Part shown: positions 44,501 through 58,081 of the stretch, piece after piece | Layout: the number at the start of each line of letters is the position of its first letter | How positions within the stretch are numbered: the first letter of the stretch is position 1 | Notes under the pieces: model-generated | What the model saw: the letters and a program-made list of their open reading frames with translations, nothing else | Databases searched by the model: none | Told to the model about the DNA's origin: nothing | Position numbers and translations under genes: made by a program | Source: Cymbidium sinense | Taxonomy: Eukaryota > Streptophyta > Magnoliopsida > Asparagales > Orchidaceae | Direction of reading: 5' to 3' | Assembly: GCA_021442155.1 (NCBI GenBank) | Contig: CM038215.1 | Coordinates: 10,316,976 to 10,380,975, forward strand | DNA length: 64,000 nucleotides

Positions 44501-47500
44501 TTGGTCATGCCATTATAGCTTCATTAGGCTAGCAGGTTTAAGGGGCTCAGCCTAAGCTCATGCCTAGGCTCAGGCTCTAGCTCATTAGTCTTAGCCATTA
44601 ATTTACGCCCAGTTTAGCTTTCAGCTTTGTGCCTATTATTCTTTATTAGTATTACTCATTAGTCTTTATTTAGTTAGCTAATTCATTAGTTTATCATTTA
44701 GCCTAGCTCTTAGCCTAGCCTAGCAAACCAGTTAGTTCACATTAGCCAGTCATAGTTTATTAGCCTAGCTTTTAGCCTTTAGCTTTAGCTTAATCCAGTT
44801 GGTATTTTAGCTCATTATTCCAGTCATTATTAGCCGGGCCTAGGCTCAGCTCAGGGCCCAGGGCCTATTTTCAGTCATCTTTAGCCCAGGCCTGGTGGGC
44901 CTGGTGGCCCAGCCTAGGCCTATTTTAGCCTAGTCTTAGCCTTAGCCTTTTCAGTCAGTTGGGCTCAGAGGCTCAGCCCATCTGTGGTCTAGCCTTAGCC
45001 TCACAATCTGTAGCCTAGCCTAGGGCCCAGGGCCCAGATCAGCCTAGGCCTGGCCCAGGACTCCAGTGGCTCAGCCATCTTTTTAGTCTTTACTAGTTTA
45101 GCTAGCAGTTTAATATCTTCTTTAGCCTAGTTTAGCCTTAGCCTCCTTAGTTTGCCTAGCCTAGCTCATTTTAGCCTTAGCCAATCATCATTTAGGCCTT
45201 ACAGCTCATCAAGCCTAGCCTTTAGCCTAGCCTAGGGCTCCAGGGCTCCAGTGGCCTTATGTTTAGCTAGGCTTTTAGCCCATTTTAGTTTTACTAGTCT
45301 TAGTTTAGCCTAGTCATTAACCCATTAGCTCATTTAGTTTAGGGCCTTAGGTTTGGCCTTATTAGTATTTTATTTATCAGTTAGCTAATATCATTAGCTC
45401 TAGCCATCTGTCATTAGTCATTATCAGGCCTAGGACGTCCTATTTTATTTTAGTTTAGCTCTTTATCTTAGGGCCAGGGCTCTTTAGGGCCTAGCCTTCT
45501 AGCCTTTTAATAGCCTAGCTCTAGCTTATTTCTAGTTTAGTTTAGCCTAGGGCCTCAGAGGCTCAGTTAGCCCATTACTAGCCTAGGGTTGATCTTTAAT
45601 TCATTACTAGTCACTAATTAGCCTTATTAGCCTATTTAGGGCCCAGGCTCAGGCCCAGTTCTAGCCTAGCCTAGTGTGGGCCTAGCCCAGGCCTAGCCCA
45701 GCTCTTAGCTAGTTAGTCATATAATCATTAGCCACCAGTCATCAGGCCTAGAGCCCAGGCTTATCTTTAGGTAGTTAGCCTTAGCCTTATCACAGTCATA
45801 GTCATTACTAGTCTTAGTTAGCCTTAATTTTAGTCATTAGCCTAGTTATCATAATTAGCCTAGCTGCTTTTTAGGCCTTAGGCCTAAACAGGCTCAGCCT
45901 AAGCTCTAGCCTAATCTAATCAGGCTCCCTCATCTAGCCTTTAGCCATCAGGGCCTAGCCTAGCTCCAGCCTTTTAGCCTAGCCTAGTTCCTAGGCTCAG
46001 CTCAGCCTTAAGGCCCAGGTGGTGCCTTAGGCTCACAATCAGTCTTAGCCTAGCAAACCTAGCTTATTTTAGCCTAGCTCAGTGTTTAGTTTAGCCTAGC
46101 CTAGCCTGCTTAGCATAACCAGGTACTTAGGTAGTTCAGTTTAGTTAGCCTAATTTTAAGGCCTAGGCTCAGGCTTACTAGTCAGATACCTAGCTCAGTT
46201 GTTAATCAATCAGACAGTCATTGGTTAGCTCATTAGATTTAGTCATATTTTATTAGTCAATTAGTCATTAGTCATTAGTCAACAGGTAGCTCATTAGCCT
46301 AGCTAATAGCCAGTTTAATCAGTAATAATCAGGGCTCAGAGCCTTGGTAGAGTCAGGATCTAGGCTTGGCTTCACTTAGGTTTTATAGCTAGTTATTAGT
46401 TAGTATTAATTTAGCTCATTAGGCCTAGTTAGTTAGCCTAGTTAGCTGGCCTGGGGCTCAGGATCAGGAGTAGTTTAGTTTAGCCTAGTTTTACAAAGCC
46501 ATGAGTTAATCTTAGCTCATTAGTTTATTAATTTTTACTAGTAGTAGTTTAGTTTAGTTAGTTTAGTTTATTAGTTTAGATTAGTTTTATAGGGTTTTTT
46601 AGTATTAGTTATTATTAGTTATTTAGTCCAATTTAGGTATTTAGTTATTTATTTTTAGTTTATGTTTAGATTCTTTAATTAGTTTTAATTAGGTTTAGCA
46701 TTTAGGATTTAGATTTATTAATTAGTTTTATTATCAATCTCCACTCCTTATTAACCTTTGTTTTATTATATTATTTAGCAGTGTTTATTTAATTAGTTTA
46801 GGGTTTAGGTATTAGTCTCTAGTTATTCTTTAGTTTAGTTTAGTTTAGTATTTGTGGTTTAGCCTAGCTTTAGCCTAGTTTGGCCTAGGCTCATGGCCTT
46901 AGGTCCAGGCTCAGGTTAGGTCAGTTAGTATTAGCTCTATTAGCTCATTAGTTTATAAGTTAGCTATTATCAGCTTAATCATTGTGGCCCAGGGCCTGTG
47001 GCCCAGGGTATGTAGGCCCAGGCCTAGCCTAGTTTAGTTAGTTTAGTTTGACAGTATAGGCCCTTGGGGGGCCTAGGGTCATGGCCTAGCTAGTTATAGT
47101 TATTAGTCCATTAGTCTTATTAGTCATTATAGTTATTTACCACTTTACTAGCCTAGCCTCCCAATTAGTGGCCTAGGGCTCAGTGGGCCTGTGTACAGGA
47201 TCATGGCCTAGAGCCCCATCTTAGCTCATCTTAGTCCACCTAGTTAGGCTAGCCAGCCTAGTTTTTATTTATAGCTAGCCTTTATCTTTAGTCATTCTTC
47301 CATTAGCCTAGCCTAGTTTAGCCTTTTAGCCTAGTTTCCTAGTTAGCTCAGGTCCGTGGCTCAGGCCTCAGCCAGCCTAGGCTATTTATTTAGATTTAGT
47401 AGCCTAGCTAATACTCATTAGCCTAGGCTAGGGCCTAGATTAGTCTTATTAGTTCAGAGCTCATTAGCCTTATTATTAGCCTAGCTCTTAGCCTAGCTAG

Positions 47501-49300
47501 CCTTTAGCCATTACTGGCTTGGCCTAGGCCAGTCAGCCCATTATTACCTAGTCTTTGGCCTAGGGCTCAGCCTAGCCAGTATTAACCTAGGGCCTAGGGC
47601 TCAGGTCACTATCAGTGTTTAGGGCCCAGGATCATGCCTGGGGCTCAGGATCCAGGCCTAGCTAGCTATTAATCTAGTATAGTCTTAGCCTAGTTTTATT
47701 TAATTTATTAGCCCATTAGCCTAGGCCTTTATTATTTATTAGTTTGTCATTAGTTATTAACCTTATTTAGGGTTTTAGTTTTAGTTTTATTTATTAGTTT
47801 TGTTATTATATTTAGTTTTAGTTATTAGTGTAAGTTTATAGTTAGTTAAGCCTTTATTAATTAATTTAATTAGTTTATTAGTTATTACTATTAATTATTT
47901 TTTAGTTTAGATTTCTTTTAGTTGTTTAGTTTATTAGCAAGTTTTATTAGTTTATTACATTTGGTTTTAGGGATCAGGGTTTATTTGTTATTTATTATTA
48001 GTTTTGTTAGTTTAATTTTATTTATTAGTTTAATTAGTTTATAGTTAATTAGTCACTTAGTTATTAGTTAGTTTTGGTCCAGTTATTTAGGTAATTAGTT
48101 ATTAATTAGTCTTTTAGTTTATTTAGCTTAATTAGTTTTGTAGTTGCTATTAGTAGTCTATTATTAGTTTTTTATTAGTCTTTTAATTAGTTTAATTTAG
48201 TTTAATTAGTTAATAGTTAGGTATTATTTATTAGTTTTATTTTATGTTTAATCTAATAGTTAGTTTTAATCTTACAGCTCTTTTAACTAATTAGTTAGGT
48301 TAGTCATTTAGCCTAATCTTCAGGGCCCAGGCCTGAGCTCAGGCCTAGCCTATCATTAGCCTAGCTAGTAGCCTGGTCCGTGGCCTAGGGTCCAGCCTTG
48401 AGGGCTCAAGGCTGCCTAGGTTAATTAGTCAGTGTTAGCCTAGCTTTAGTTAGCTTTAGTGGTTTGTGCCAGATAAATAGTCATTAGCCTAGCTATTAGC
48501 CTGGGTTTAGCCTAAGCTTATTAATTAGTTTAGTTGGCCATTAGTCATTTAGTTAATATTAGTCATTAACCTAGCAGTCTTACTATTTCAGCCTAGGGTC
48601 AGGCTCATGTTTAGTCAGTTAGCTCAGGCCTAGTCTTTATTTATCTTTTTAATCTCAGTATTAGATCTTATAGGTTTAGCTTATTTTAGGCTCATTAGTT
48701 TCCTTTATTAGTTTAGTTTTAGCCTAGGTTAGGCAGTTTAGCTAGCATTAGTTTTAGCCATTTTAGTCATTTAGCTCAGTTTTCTGGCCCAGGGCCTGGA
48801 GAACAGCAATAGTCTGGTTTGTCAGCCAGTTTAGCCTAGGCCTAAGCTTATTAAGGGTCCAGGATCATTAGCTTTTATTAGTTATTAGCCAGTTAGTTAA
48901 ATTAATCAGTACTTTTAATTAGCTAGCCAGCCATAGTCATTTAGTTTACTTAGCTGGGCTAGCCTAGGGCTGTGGCCTAGGCTCAGCCTAGTTAGCCAGG
49001 TCCAGCTCAGGCCTTTAATCATTCTTTTGTTTTAGCTATAGTCAGGTTTGTGGCTCAGGCCAGGGCCTAGCCTAGTTACTAGCCTAGTTTAGTTAGGGCC
49101 TAAGCTCAGGGTTAAGCTCATTTAGGGCCTAGGGTCTTTACCTGGTTAGTTTATTGCCTTGCGTCATTATTACTAGTTATTAGACAATTAGCTCAGCTTG
49201 CCTAGTATACATAGCTAGTTAGTTTTCAGCTGTTTGGACTCATTATTAGCCTAATTTATTAGTCAGGGCTCAGGGTTTTAATCATTAGTTAGCTGCTTGT
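41581..49300. repeat. TTAG / GGCCTAG / GCCCAGG array
   Basis: Nearly 8 kb in which TTTAG and TTAGTTAG repeats are mixed with GCCTAGCC, GGCCTAGG, GGGCCCAGG, GGCTCAGG and TAGCCATTAG words. AT-rich TTAG-only parts (41.6-41.9, 43.0-43.5, 46.5-46.85, 47.7-48.3 kb) alternate with GC-richer parts. The basic step remains six to eight bases, as in TTTAGGG, so it is probably derived from a telomere-like array, but the words are often self-complementary (CCTAGG, GGGCCC, GGCC). No gene, RNA gene or conserved GR-RBP unit is recognisable in it. Confidence 0.75.
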
Positions 49301-49309
49301 TTTAGTTTA

Positions 49310-52300
49310 GGGGCCAGTTATAAGTTAGTTTTAATTTATGGTTGCCTAGCATTTAGGGTAGAGCCCAGGATCTTAGGTTTAGGGTAGAGTAGATTTATGG
49401 TGGCTAAGGCCTAGGGTGTAGGTAGGGTTTAGGGTTTATAGCATGATTTTTAAAAAAAAAATTAAGAACCACCAGTTATTAATTAGTATTTTATTTATTT
49501 GAGTTTATTTTATTTTTTCATTTTTAGGGTTATTTTTTATTTTATTTAGTTTAGTTTATTTATTTTAGTTTATGTTTTTTATTTTAGTTTATTTTTATGT
49601 TTAGGTTTATTTTTAGTTGAGTTTTATTTTTATTATATTTTTTTAGATTTAGGTTTAGGTTCATGTTTTTATTTTATTTAGTTAGGTTTACATTTTTGGT
49701 TTTTATTTTTGGGGCTATTGTTAGGTTTTCTTTTCAGTTTAGGTTTAGGATTATTTTTATATTATTTTATTTTATTTAGTTTAGGTTTAGGTTTAGGTTT
49801 ACTAAATTTTATAAGTTTTAGATTTTTTTAGTTAATTTAGTTAGTTTAGTTTATTTTATTTTATTTATTTTAATATTATTAGGTTTAGGTTTTTTTAGTT
49901 TAGGGTTTCAATTTTATTATTTTATTATCTAGTTTTATTTTTAGTTTTATTTTTATTTAGTTTTCCTTTATTTTATTTTAGGTTTATTTTATTTTAGTTT
50001 TATTTATTTAGGGTTTTTATTCTTTTATTTTAATTTTATTTTAGTTTAGGTTTTAGTTATTTTATTTTAATTTATTTTTATCTTTTATTTTATTTTATTT
50101 TTATGTTTTGGTTTAGGTTTTAGTTTAGTTTCTTTATGTTATTTCATCTTATTTAAGTTTAGGTTTTATTTATTTATTTTATTTATGGCTTTATTTGGTT
50201 AGTTTAGGTTTTAGGTGGGTTTTTAGGGTAGGGCTCAGTGGATCAGGGTCCTTTAGCTTTAGGGTATAGTTAGGATTTAGGGTCAGGTCAGTTAGGGCTC
50301 AGGTTTAACATTTTATCTTAGGCTTTAAAGCAAGATTTAGGGGCTCAGTGGTTTAGTAGTTTAGCTTTGGCTTGGTGGTTTGGCTCAGGGTCTAGTGAGC
50401 TACTCAGGGAGTAGGGTAAAGTGGGGTCAAGGGTTTTAGGGTTTAATTTGTGGCCTGTGGGCCCAGGATTTCAGCTCAAGTCCCAGGTTAGGGTTTATGG
50501 TTTAGGGTTTAGGGTTTAGGGTTTAAGATTTAGAGGATATGGCTTTAGGTTTTGTCTTTAGGGTTTATAATTTTTATTTTTGAAAAAAAAAATTAAGTAA
50601 ACCAGTATGTTTAGGTTTATTTAGTTTATTTTTTATTTATTTTAGTTTATTTTAATTTTCATTCTCATTTTAGCTTTATCTTTTTTTTAGTTTAGTTTAA
50701 TTATTTTAGTTAAGGGTTTTATTTTAGTTTATTTTTAGGTTAGGTTTAGGTTTATGTTTATTTTTTAGTTTAGTTTTATTTTTATTTTATTTTTAGGTTT
50801 AGGTTTTATTTTTATTTTTAGGTTTAGGATTAGGTTTTTATTTTATTTTTTTAGGTTTAGGTTTTAAGTTTTTATTTTAAGTTTATTTTTAAGTTTTATT
50901 GTTTAGTTTAGGTTTAGTTTATTTTATCTTATTCAGTTTAGGGTTTAGGTTTAGTTTATTTTAGGTTTAGGTTTAGGTTTAGGTTTTATTTATTTTAGAT
51001 TAGTTTATTTTAGTTTAGTTTTAAGTTTATTTTATTTTGTTTATTTTGGATTTAGGTTTTTGTAGTTTAGGGTTTAGGTTTTATTTTTTATTTATTTTAA
51101 GTTTTATTTTTAGGTTTTTTTTAAGTTTAGGTTTCTATTTAGTTTTTATTTTATTTTATTATAAGTTTATTTTATGTCTATTTACGTTTAATTTTTATTT
51201 TTTTAAAGTTTTTTTGGTTAATTTTATTTTTTTAGTTTAGTTTATGTTTTTATTTATTTTATTTTATTTTAGTTTTAATTTTTTTTTATTTTATTTTATT
51301 TTATTTTATGCTTAGGTTTAGCTCAGTTTAGGTTGGTTTTAGCTTTAGGTTTTATTTTATCTTATATTTATATCTTAGCCTTTATACTTTATCTATTTAG
51401 TTTTAGGTCTTATCCATTTTATCTTCTGCCCATTTAGCCCAGCTCAGCCTCAAGCCTGGGCCTAGGCCCATGGTCTGGGCCTGGGCCTGGGTGGGATCTG
51501 GGGGTCAACCCCGTGGCCTAGGGCTCAGGGCCCAAAGCCCAGGGCACAAGGCTCTAGGGTAGACCCAGGGCTCAGGGCCTGCAGCCCATGGTCCTGAGCC
51601 TTGCCTAGCTCAGGGCCCAGGCCCAGGGCCCAGGCCTGTGGTCCCAGGTCAGGGCCTGTGTGGGCCCAGGGCCTCATGGCCTGGCTGGCCCAGTGTCAGC
51701 CTTTGGGCTAGCATCTTGACGGCTCAGGTCAGCCCAGGTCCAGTGGGCTCAGCCTCAGATTTAGGGTTTATAGTTTAGGGCCCAGGGCCCATGATCAGGT
51801 GGCCTAGGGTTTAAAGTTTATGATTTATTTGGGTTTAATGTTAATAGTGGCCTAGGGTTTAGGGTTTTTTTAGGTTCTGTCCAAGGTTTAGTGTTGTAGG
51901 TTTAAGGTTTAGGATTTAGGATTACTTTTAGGGTTTAGGGTTTAAGATTTAGAGGTTAGGGTTTTGGATTTTGGCTTTTAGGTTTAGGATTTATCTCAAA
52001 AAAAATCTTAAGTAAACCAGTTGGTCTAGGTTTATTTAGTTTATTTTTTATTTATTTTAGTTTATTTTAATTTTTCTTTCTGTTTAAGTTTATTTTTATT
52101 TTTATTTAGTTTAGTTATTTTATTTTAGTTAAGATTTTTTATTTTAGTTTATTTTTTTGGTTTAGGTTTATGTTTATTTTTTTAGTTTATCTTTATTTTA
52201 CTTTTAGGTTTAGGTTTTACTTTTTCTTTTTAAGTTTAGGTTTAGATTTTTATTTAATTTTTTTAGGTTTCAGTTTTAAATTTTTATTTTAGGTATACTT

Positions 52301-53420
52301 TTAGGTTTTATTGATTTGTTTAAGTTTATGTTTATGTTTAGTTTATTTTATTTTATTCAATTTATGGTTTAGCTTTAGTTCATTTTAGGTTTAGGTTTAG
52401 GTTTAGGTTTTAGTTATTTTAGTTTAGTTTATTTTAGTTTAGCTTTAGGTTTATTTTATTTTATTTTTTTTATTTGGGTTTTATTTTTTTAGTTTAGGGT
52501 AGTTTTATGTTTTATTTATTTTAGGTATATTTTAGGTTTAGGATTTTTTTTAGTTTTTATTTTATGTTATGTTTATTTTATTTTTATTTTACATTTAGTT
52601 TTTATTTTATTTAGGTTTTTAATCTTTTAGGTTTATTTTATTTTTTAGTTTAGCTTAGGTTTTTATTTATTTTATTTTATTTTAGTTTTAATTTTTTTTA
52701 TTTTATTAGATTTTTATTTTTTACGCTTAGGTTTAGGTTTTAGCTTTTATGTTTTATTTTATTTTATTTTTTTATTTTTTATTTTACTCACCTCATTTAG
52801 GTTTAAGCTTTTATCTTAGTTCAGTTTAGCTTTAGATTTCTTGTGGTCCAGTCTTTGTGGTTAGGCTCTGGTCTGGGGTCAGGGATTTAGGGTTGTAGGT
52901 CCTGTGGCCCAGCCCAGGGCCCAGTGGCCCAGGCACACATCTGGTGGCCCAGGGTTTAGCCCAGGGTCTCAGGCCTGTGGTCCGCCGCCTAGTATTCAGT
53001 GACAGTCTTGGCTGATCAGCTCAGTGTCAGTGGCCTGTGATAGCCCAGTGGCCCAGTGGCCCAGCCTAGCCTGCACCAGGTCCGTGTTAGCCTTTAATCT
53101 ATTTTGCCTTTAGCCACCTTAGTCCAAGACAGTGGCCTGTGGTTTAGCTTTAGTTTATTTAGCCAGTCAAATTAGCTAGTCAGCTGGGCTTCAGTGGCCT
53201 AGTCATTAGTTTCCAGGGTCACCATTTAGCCTTTATCAAGTTGTAAAGTTATTATTAGCCTAGTTATTAGACAATTTTAGTCCCAGGCCTTTAGCCCAGG
53301 TTAGTTAGTAGTTTAGTTTATCACTCAGTTTTAGGACTCCTATCATTTTAGTTTAATATTAGGTTTAGGGTTTAGGTTTTAATATTAGTTAAGTTGTTTT
53401 AGTTTTAGTTAGGTTTAGCT
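49310..53420. repeat. ~4.1 kb satellite higher-order unit, copy 1
   Basis: Contains three A-rich linkers (about 49455, 50588, 51993), each followed by TTTATTTTAGTTTAGG repeats and then TTTAGGG or mixed GGCCCAGG blocks (51420-51770 and 52850-53330). It matches 53420-57100 throughout at an offset of about 4.1 kb, including rare words such as TTATGTCTATTTACGTTTAA. No GR-RBP unit lies inside it. Confidence 0.85.
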
Positions 53421-56400
53421 TATAAGTTCTTAGTTTTAATTTATGGTTTTAAGGTTTAGCATTTAGTGGTTTGTGAGTTTGGGATTTTGGGTTAGTTTGT
53501 GGTTTGTTTGGATTTTATGGTTTGGCCTAGGTTTGTATTGCTTTAGGGTTTAGTGGTTTATGGTTAAGGATTTTTTTAAAAAAAAATTAGTAGACCAATT
53601 AGGTTTAGATTTATTTGAGTTTATTTTATTTTTCATTTTTTTAGGGTTATTTTTTATTTTTATTTAGTTTAGTTTATTTATTTTAGTTTATGTTTTTTAT
53701 TTTAGTTTATTTTTTATGTTTAGGTTTATTTTTAGTTGAGTTTTATTTTTATTATATTTTTTTAGATTTAGGTTTAGGTTCATGTTTTTATTTTATTTAG
53801 TTAGGTTTACATTTTGGTTTTTATTGTTAGGTTTTCTTTCATTAGGTTTAGGATTATTTTATATTATTTTATTTTATTTAGTTTAGGTTTAGGTTTAGGT
53901 TTACTAAATTTTATGTTTAGGTTTAGATTTTTTTAGTTTTGTTTAGTTAATTTTAGTTTAGGTTTAGGTTTATTTTATTTTATTTATTTTAATATTATTT
54001 TAGGTTTAGGTTTTTTTTAGTTTAGGGTTTCAATTTTATTTATTATTTATTATCTAGTTTTATTTTTTAGTTTTATTTTTTATTTAGTTTTCCTTTTATT
54101 TTATTTTAGGTTTATTTTATTTTTAGTTTTTATTTATTTAGGATTTTTATTCTTAGGTTTATTTTAATTTTTTATTTAGTTTTAGTTATTTTATTTTAAT
54201 TTATTTTTATCTTTATTTTATTTTATTTTGCTGGTTTTAGGTTTTAGTTTAGTTTTCTTTTATGTTATTTCTTATCCATTTAAGTTTAGGTTTTATTTAT
54301 TTATTTATTGTGCTTTATTTGGTGGCTTTTAGGTTTTTTTGTTTTAGGTTTAGGGTTTAGGGTTTAGGGGATTGTGGGTTGCTGGGGCCTTTTTAGGGTT
54401 TATAGTTTAGGATTTAGGGCCCAGGTCAGTCAGGGTGTGGGTTTAATATATTATCAGGCTTTAAAGCCCAGCATTTTGAGTGTCAGGGTGGGGCCCAGGC
54501 TCAGGGTGTGCTTTATGGTAGTGGTCTGGAGGGTAGGAGCGTACACCATCAGGGTCAGAGTAAAAGTTTGGGGTTAAGGCCCAGCTTTAGGGTCAATTAG
54601 GGCTCAGGGTTTAGGATTTTCCGCCTCAAGTCCCAGGGAAGGTTTAGGTTAGTTTATGGCTCAGGGTAGGGTTTAGGGTTTAAGATTTAGAGGATGGCCT
54701 TTAAGTCTGTCTTTAGGGTTTATAATTTTATTTTGAAAAAAAAATCAAGCAAACCAAGATGTTTAAGTTTATTTAGTTTATTTTTATTTATTTTAGTTTA
54801 TTTTAATTTTCATCCATTTAGCTTATATTTTATTTTAGTTTAATTATTTTAGTTAAGGGTTTTTTATTTAGTTATTTTTTTTTAGGTTAGGTAGGTTTAT
54901 GTTTATTTTTTAGTTTAGTTTTATTTTAATTTTATTTTTAGGTTTAGGTTTTATTTTATTTAGGTTTAGGATTAGGTTTTATTTTATTTTTTTAGGTTTA
55001 GGTTTTAAGTTTTTTATTTTAAGTTTATTTTAAGTTTTATTGTTTAGTTTAGGTTTAGTTTATTTTATCCTTATCTTTAGGGTTTAGGTTTAGTTTATTT
55101 TAGGTTTAGGTTTAGGTTTAGGTTTTATTTATTTTAGATTAGTTTATTTTAGTTTAGTTTTAAGTTTATTTTATTTTGTTTATTTTGGATTTAGGTTTTT
55201 GTAGTTTAGGTTTTATTTTATTTTATTTTAAGTTTTATTTTTTAGGTTTTTTTTTTTTAAGTTTAGGTTTCTATTTAGTTTTTTATTTTATTTTATTATA
55301 AGTTTATTTTATGTCTATTTACGTTTAATTTTTATTTTTTTAAAGTTTTTTGGTTAATTTTATTTTTTTAGTTTAGTTTATGTTTTTATTTATTTTATTT
55401 TATTTTAGTTTTAATTTTTTATTTTATTTTATTTTTATTTTTTATGTTTAGGTTTAGGTTTAGGTTTAAGTTTAGGTTTTGGTTTTAGTTTAGGTTTTTA
55501 TTTTATTTTATATTTTATATTTTAGTTTATATTTTTTATTTTATTTAGTTTTAGGTTTTATTTATTTTATTTTAAGGTTTTATTTAGTTTAGGTTTAGGT
55601 TTTTAAGTTTTTAGGGTTTATGGTGTGGTCTGGGCCTGGGCCTCCTGGGGTGTCAACCCCAGCCCAGGGCCTAGGGCCCAAAGCCCAGGGCACATAGGGC
55701 CTAAAACCCAGTGGTTTAGGAAGTTTATGGTCCGCTCAGCTTTAAGCCTAGTAGTGGCTCAGGGCTCAGGCCTGGGGCCCAGGTCCGTTCAGGGAGGGCC
55801 TCAGGGCTATGGTCAGGCCTAGTGTTTAAGGTTTAGCATCTGATGGTAGGTTAGTTTAGTGTCCAGCCTTTTTGTGATCAGGGTTATGGTTTTAGTTTAT
55901 GATTAGGGTTAGGGTTTAGGGTAAAGTTTATGATTTATGGTTTGGGTAATGTTAATTTAGGGTAGGGTGGGTTTTTAGGTTTCAAGGTCCAAGGTTTAGT
56001 GTTGTAGGTTTAAGGCCTAGGATTTAGGTTGGGGTTTGGCCTGTGGGTAAGATTTAGGGTTTTTTGGATTTTGGCTTTTAGGTTTAGGATTTATCTCAAA
56101 AAAATCTTAAGCAAACCAATTCTAGGTTTATTTAGTTTATTTTTTATTTATTTTAGTTTATTTTAATTTTCTTCCGCTTAAGTTTATTTTTATTTTATTT
56201 AGTTTAGTTATTTTATTTTAGTTAAGATTTTTATTTTAGTTTATTTTTTTGGTTTAGGTTTATGTTTATTTTTTTAGTTTATCTTTATTTTACTTTTAGG
56301 TTTAGGTTTTACTTTTTCTTTTTAAGTTTAGGTTTAGATTTTTATTTAATTTTTTTAGGTTTCAGTTTTAAATTTTTATTTTAGGTATACTTTTAGGTTT

Positions 56401-57115
56401 TATTGATTTGTTTAAGTTTATGTTTATGTTTAGTTTATTTTATTTATCAATTTATGGTTTAGCTTTAGTTCATTTTAGGTTTAGGTTTAGGTTTAGGTTT
56501 TAGTTATTTTAGTTTAGTTTATTTTAGTTTAGCTTTAGGTTTATTTTATTTTATTTTATTTGGGTTTATTTTTTTTAGTTTAGGGTTTAGGTTTATGTTT
56601 TATTTATAGGTATATTTTTTAGGTTTAGGATTTTTTTTTTATTTTATGTTATGTTTATTTTATTTTTATTTTACATTTAATTTCTATTTTATTTAGGTTT
56701 TTTATTTTTTAGGTTTATTTTATTTTTTAGTTTAGCTTAGGTTTTTATTTATTTTATTTTATTTTAGTTTTAATTTTTTTTATTTTATTAGATTTTTATT
56801 TTTACGTTTAGGTTTAGGTTTAGGTTTTAGTTTATGTTTTTATTTTATTTTATTTTATCACTTTATTTAGGTTTAAGTTTTTTATTTAGTTTAGGTTTAG
56901 CTTTTTAGATTTTTAGGGTCTAGGGTTTTGTGGTTAGGGCTGGGGTTTGGGGTTTGGGATTTAGGGTCAGGTCTTAGGGTTTAGGGTTTAGGGTTTAGGG
57001 TATTAAGGTTTAAGGTTTAGGGTTTAGGTTTAGGGTTTTAGGTTTAGGGTTCAAGGTTTAGGGTTTAGGGATAGTTTTATGATTTATGGTTTAGGGTTAG
57101 GGTTTAGGATAGTTT
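53420..57115. repeat. ~4.1 kb satellite higher-order unit, copy 2
   Basis: Linkers at about 53580, 54738 and 56100 correspond to those of copy 1. Blocks that are GGCCCAGG-like in copy 1 are partly the same here (55630-55700) and partly plain TTTAGGG (56930-57110). The final TTTAGGG stretch runs into the CCT-exon region. Confidence 0.85.
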
Positions 57116-57119
57116 TATG

Positions 57120-57144
57120 ATTTTAATCATATATCTTCCTACCC

Positions 57145-57239
<95 letters not shown>

Positions 57240-57545
57240 CTCCTCTCTTCTCTCTCTCTCACACACACACAGACACTTTCTATTCCTTATTAACTAGTGA
57301 ATTTTATGGTTTGATTTATCTTTTTTTATTTAAAAAAAGACTAGCATAGTTCTTATTGAGGATTTACTTGAGTGAATAAACAGACTTGACTCAACTTTTT
57401 TTTTTGTTTCTATCTAATTTTAATATATTATGATCCCAAGTAACATTTTGTTAATTTCCAAAAAAAATTTTAGATCCAATATTATATATGGTATTATGAT
57501 TATAAAGTTGATTTAAAATAAGAATTTGAATATCAACAACATATC
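57120..57545 (+). repeat. Direct repeat 1 with (CT)n microsatellite
   Basis: A (CT)n run (57148-57236) and a short (AC)n are followed by unique-looking sequence including TGAGGATTTACTTGAGTGAA and ATTATGATCCCAAGTAA. The whole is repeated at 59620-59990. It is the last sequence before the presumed intron of the CCT gene and directly touches the telomere-like array. Confidence 0.9.
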
Positions 57546-58081
57546 ACATAAACATTAATCAAGCTAATTTAAGTAAAATTTAGAAATTCATGCAACTAAT
57601 AATGAGTACATTTCATTATCATACTTAGCTTTCTCATGGTTACTGAATATCATTATTGTACATATTTTACTAAATAAAAATTATCATTTACAAGTCATTT
57701 TGTCAAATATTAAATGTTGCCAATATCTAATAATTTTGCAAAACTATAACACCGACATTTATGAAATTAAGAAATGTAGTTTCGCTTGATCCTATAATTT
57801 GTCTCGCTTAAGTTCATAAAAATTTAAATTTTATGAATAATGTTAAAAGATGTTATAGTTATCTATATGTATGTACTTTTTAGTAACTTTCAACATCTGA
57901 ATTTATTGAACGACGGTCCTATATCTTTGGGTATTATGATTTTCTTTTATTTTTTACTAGGCATACCAAAATTAGAACACGAACAATGTTAAAATAAATT
58001 ATTATAAGAATATAATATACATATATGTGTTTGTACCTTCTTGAGCCTTAATAATATGTGGTCGCATTTACTATCAAATAG
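57546..58081 (+). other. AT-rich stretch, likely intron upstream of CCT exon
   Basis: No coding frame. It ends CTATCAAATAG just before the CCT reading frame, giving an AG that would serve as a splice acceptor at 58080-58081. The expected first exon of a Ghd7-like gene is not found here nor in the telomere-like DNA to the left. Confidence 0.5.

Noticed and set aside
41581..49300. tRNA or other structured RNA genes among the palindromic words
   Set aside because: The self-complementary words are short and periodic; no cloverleaf with conserved tRNA positions was seen.
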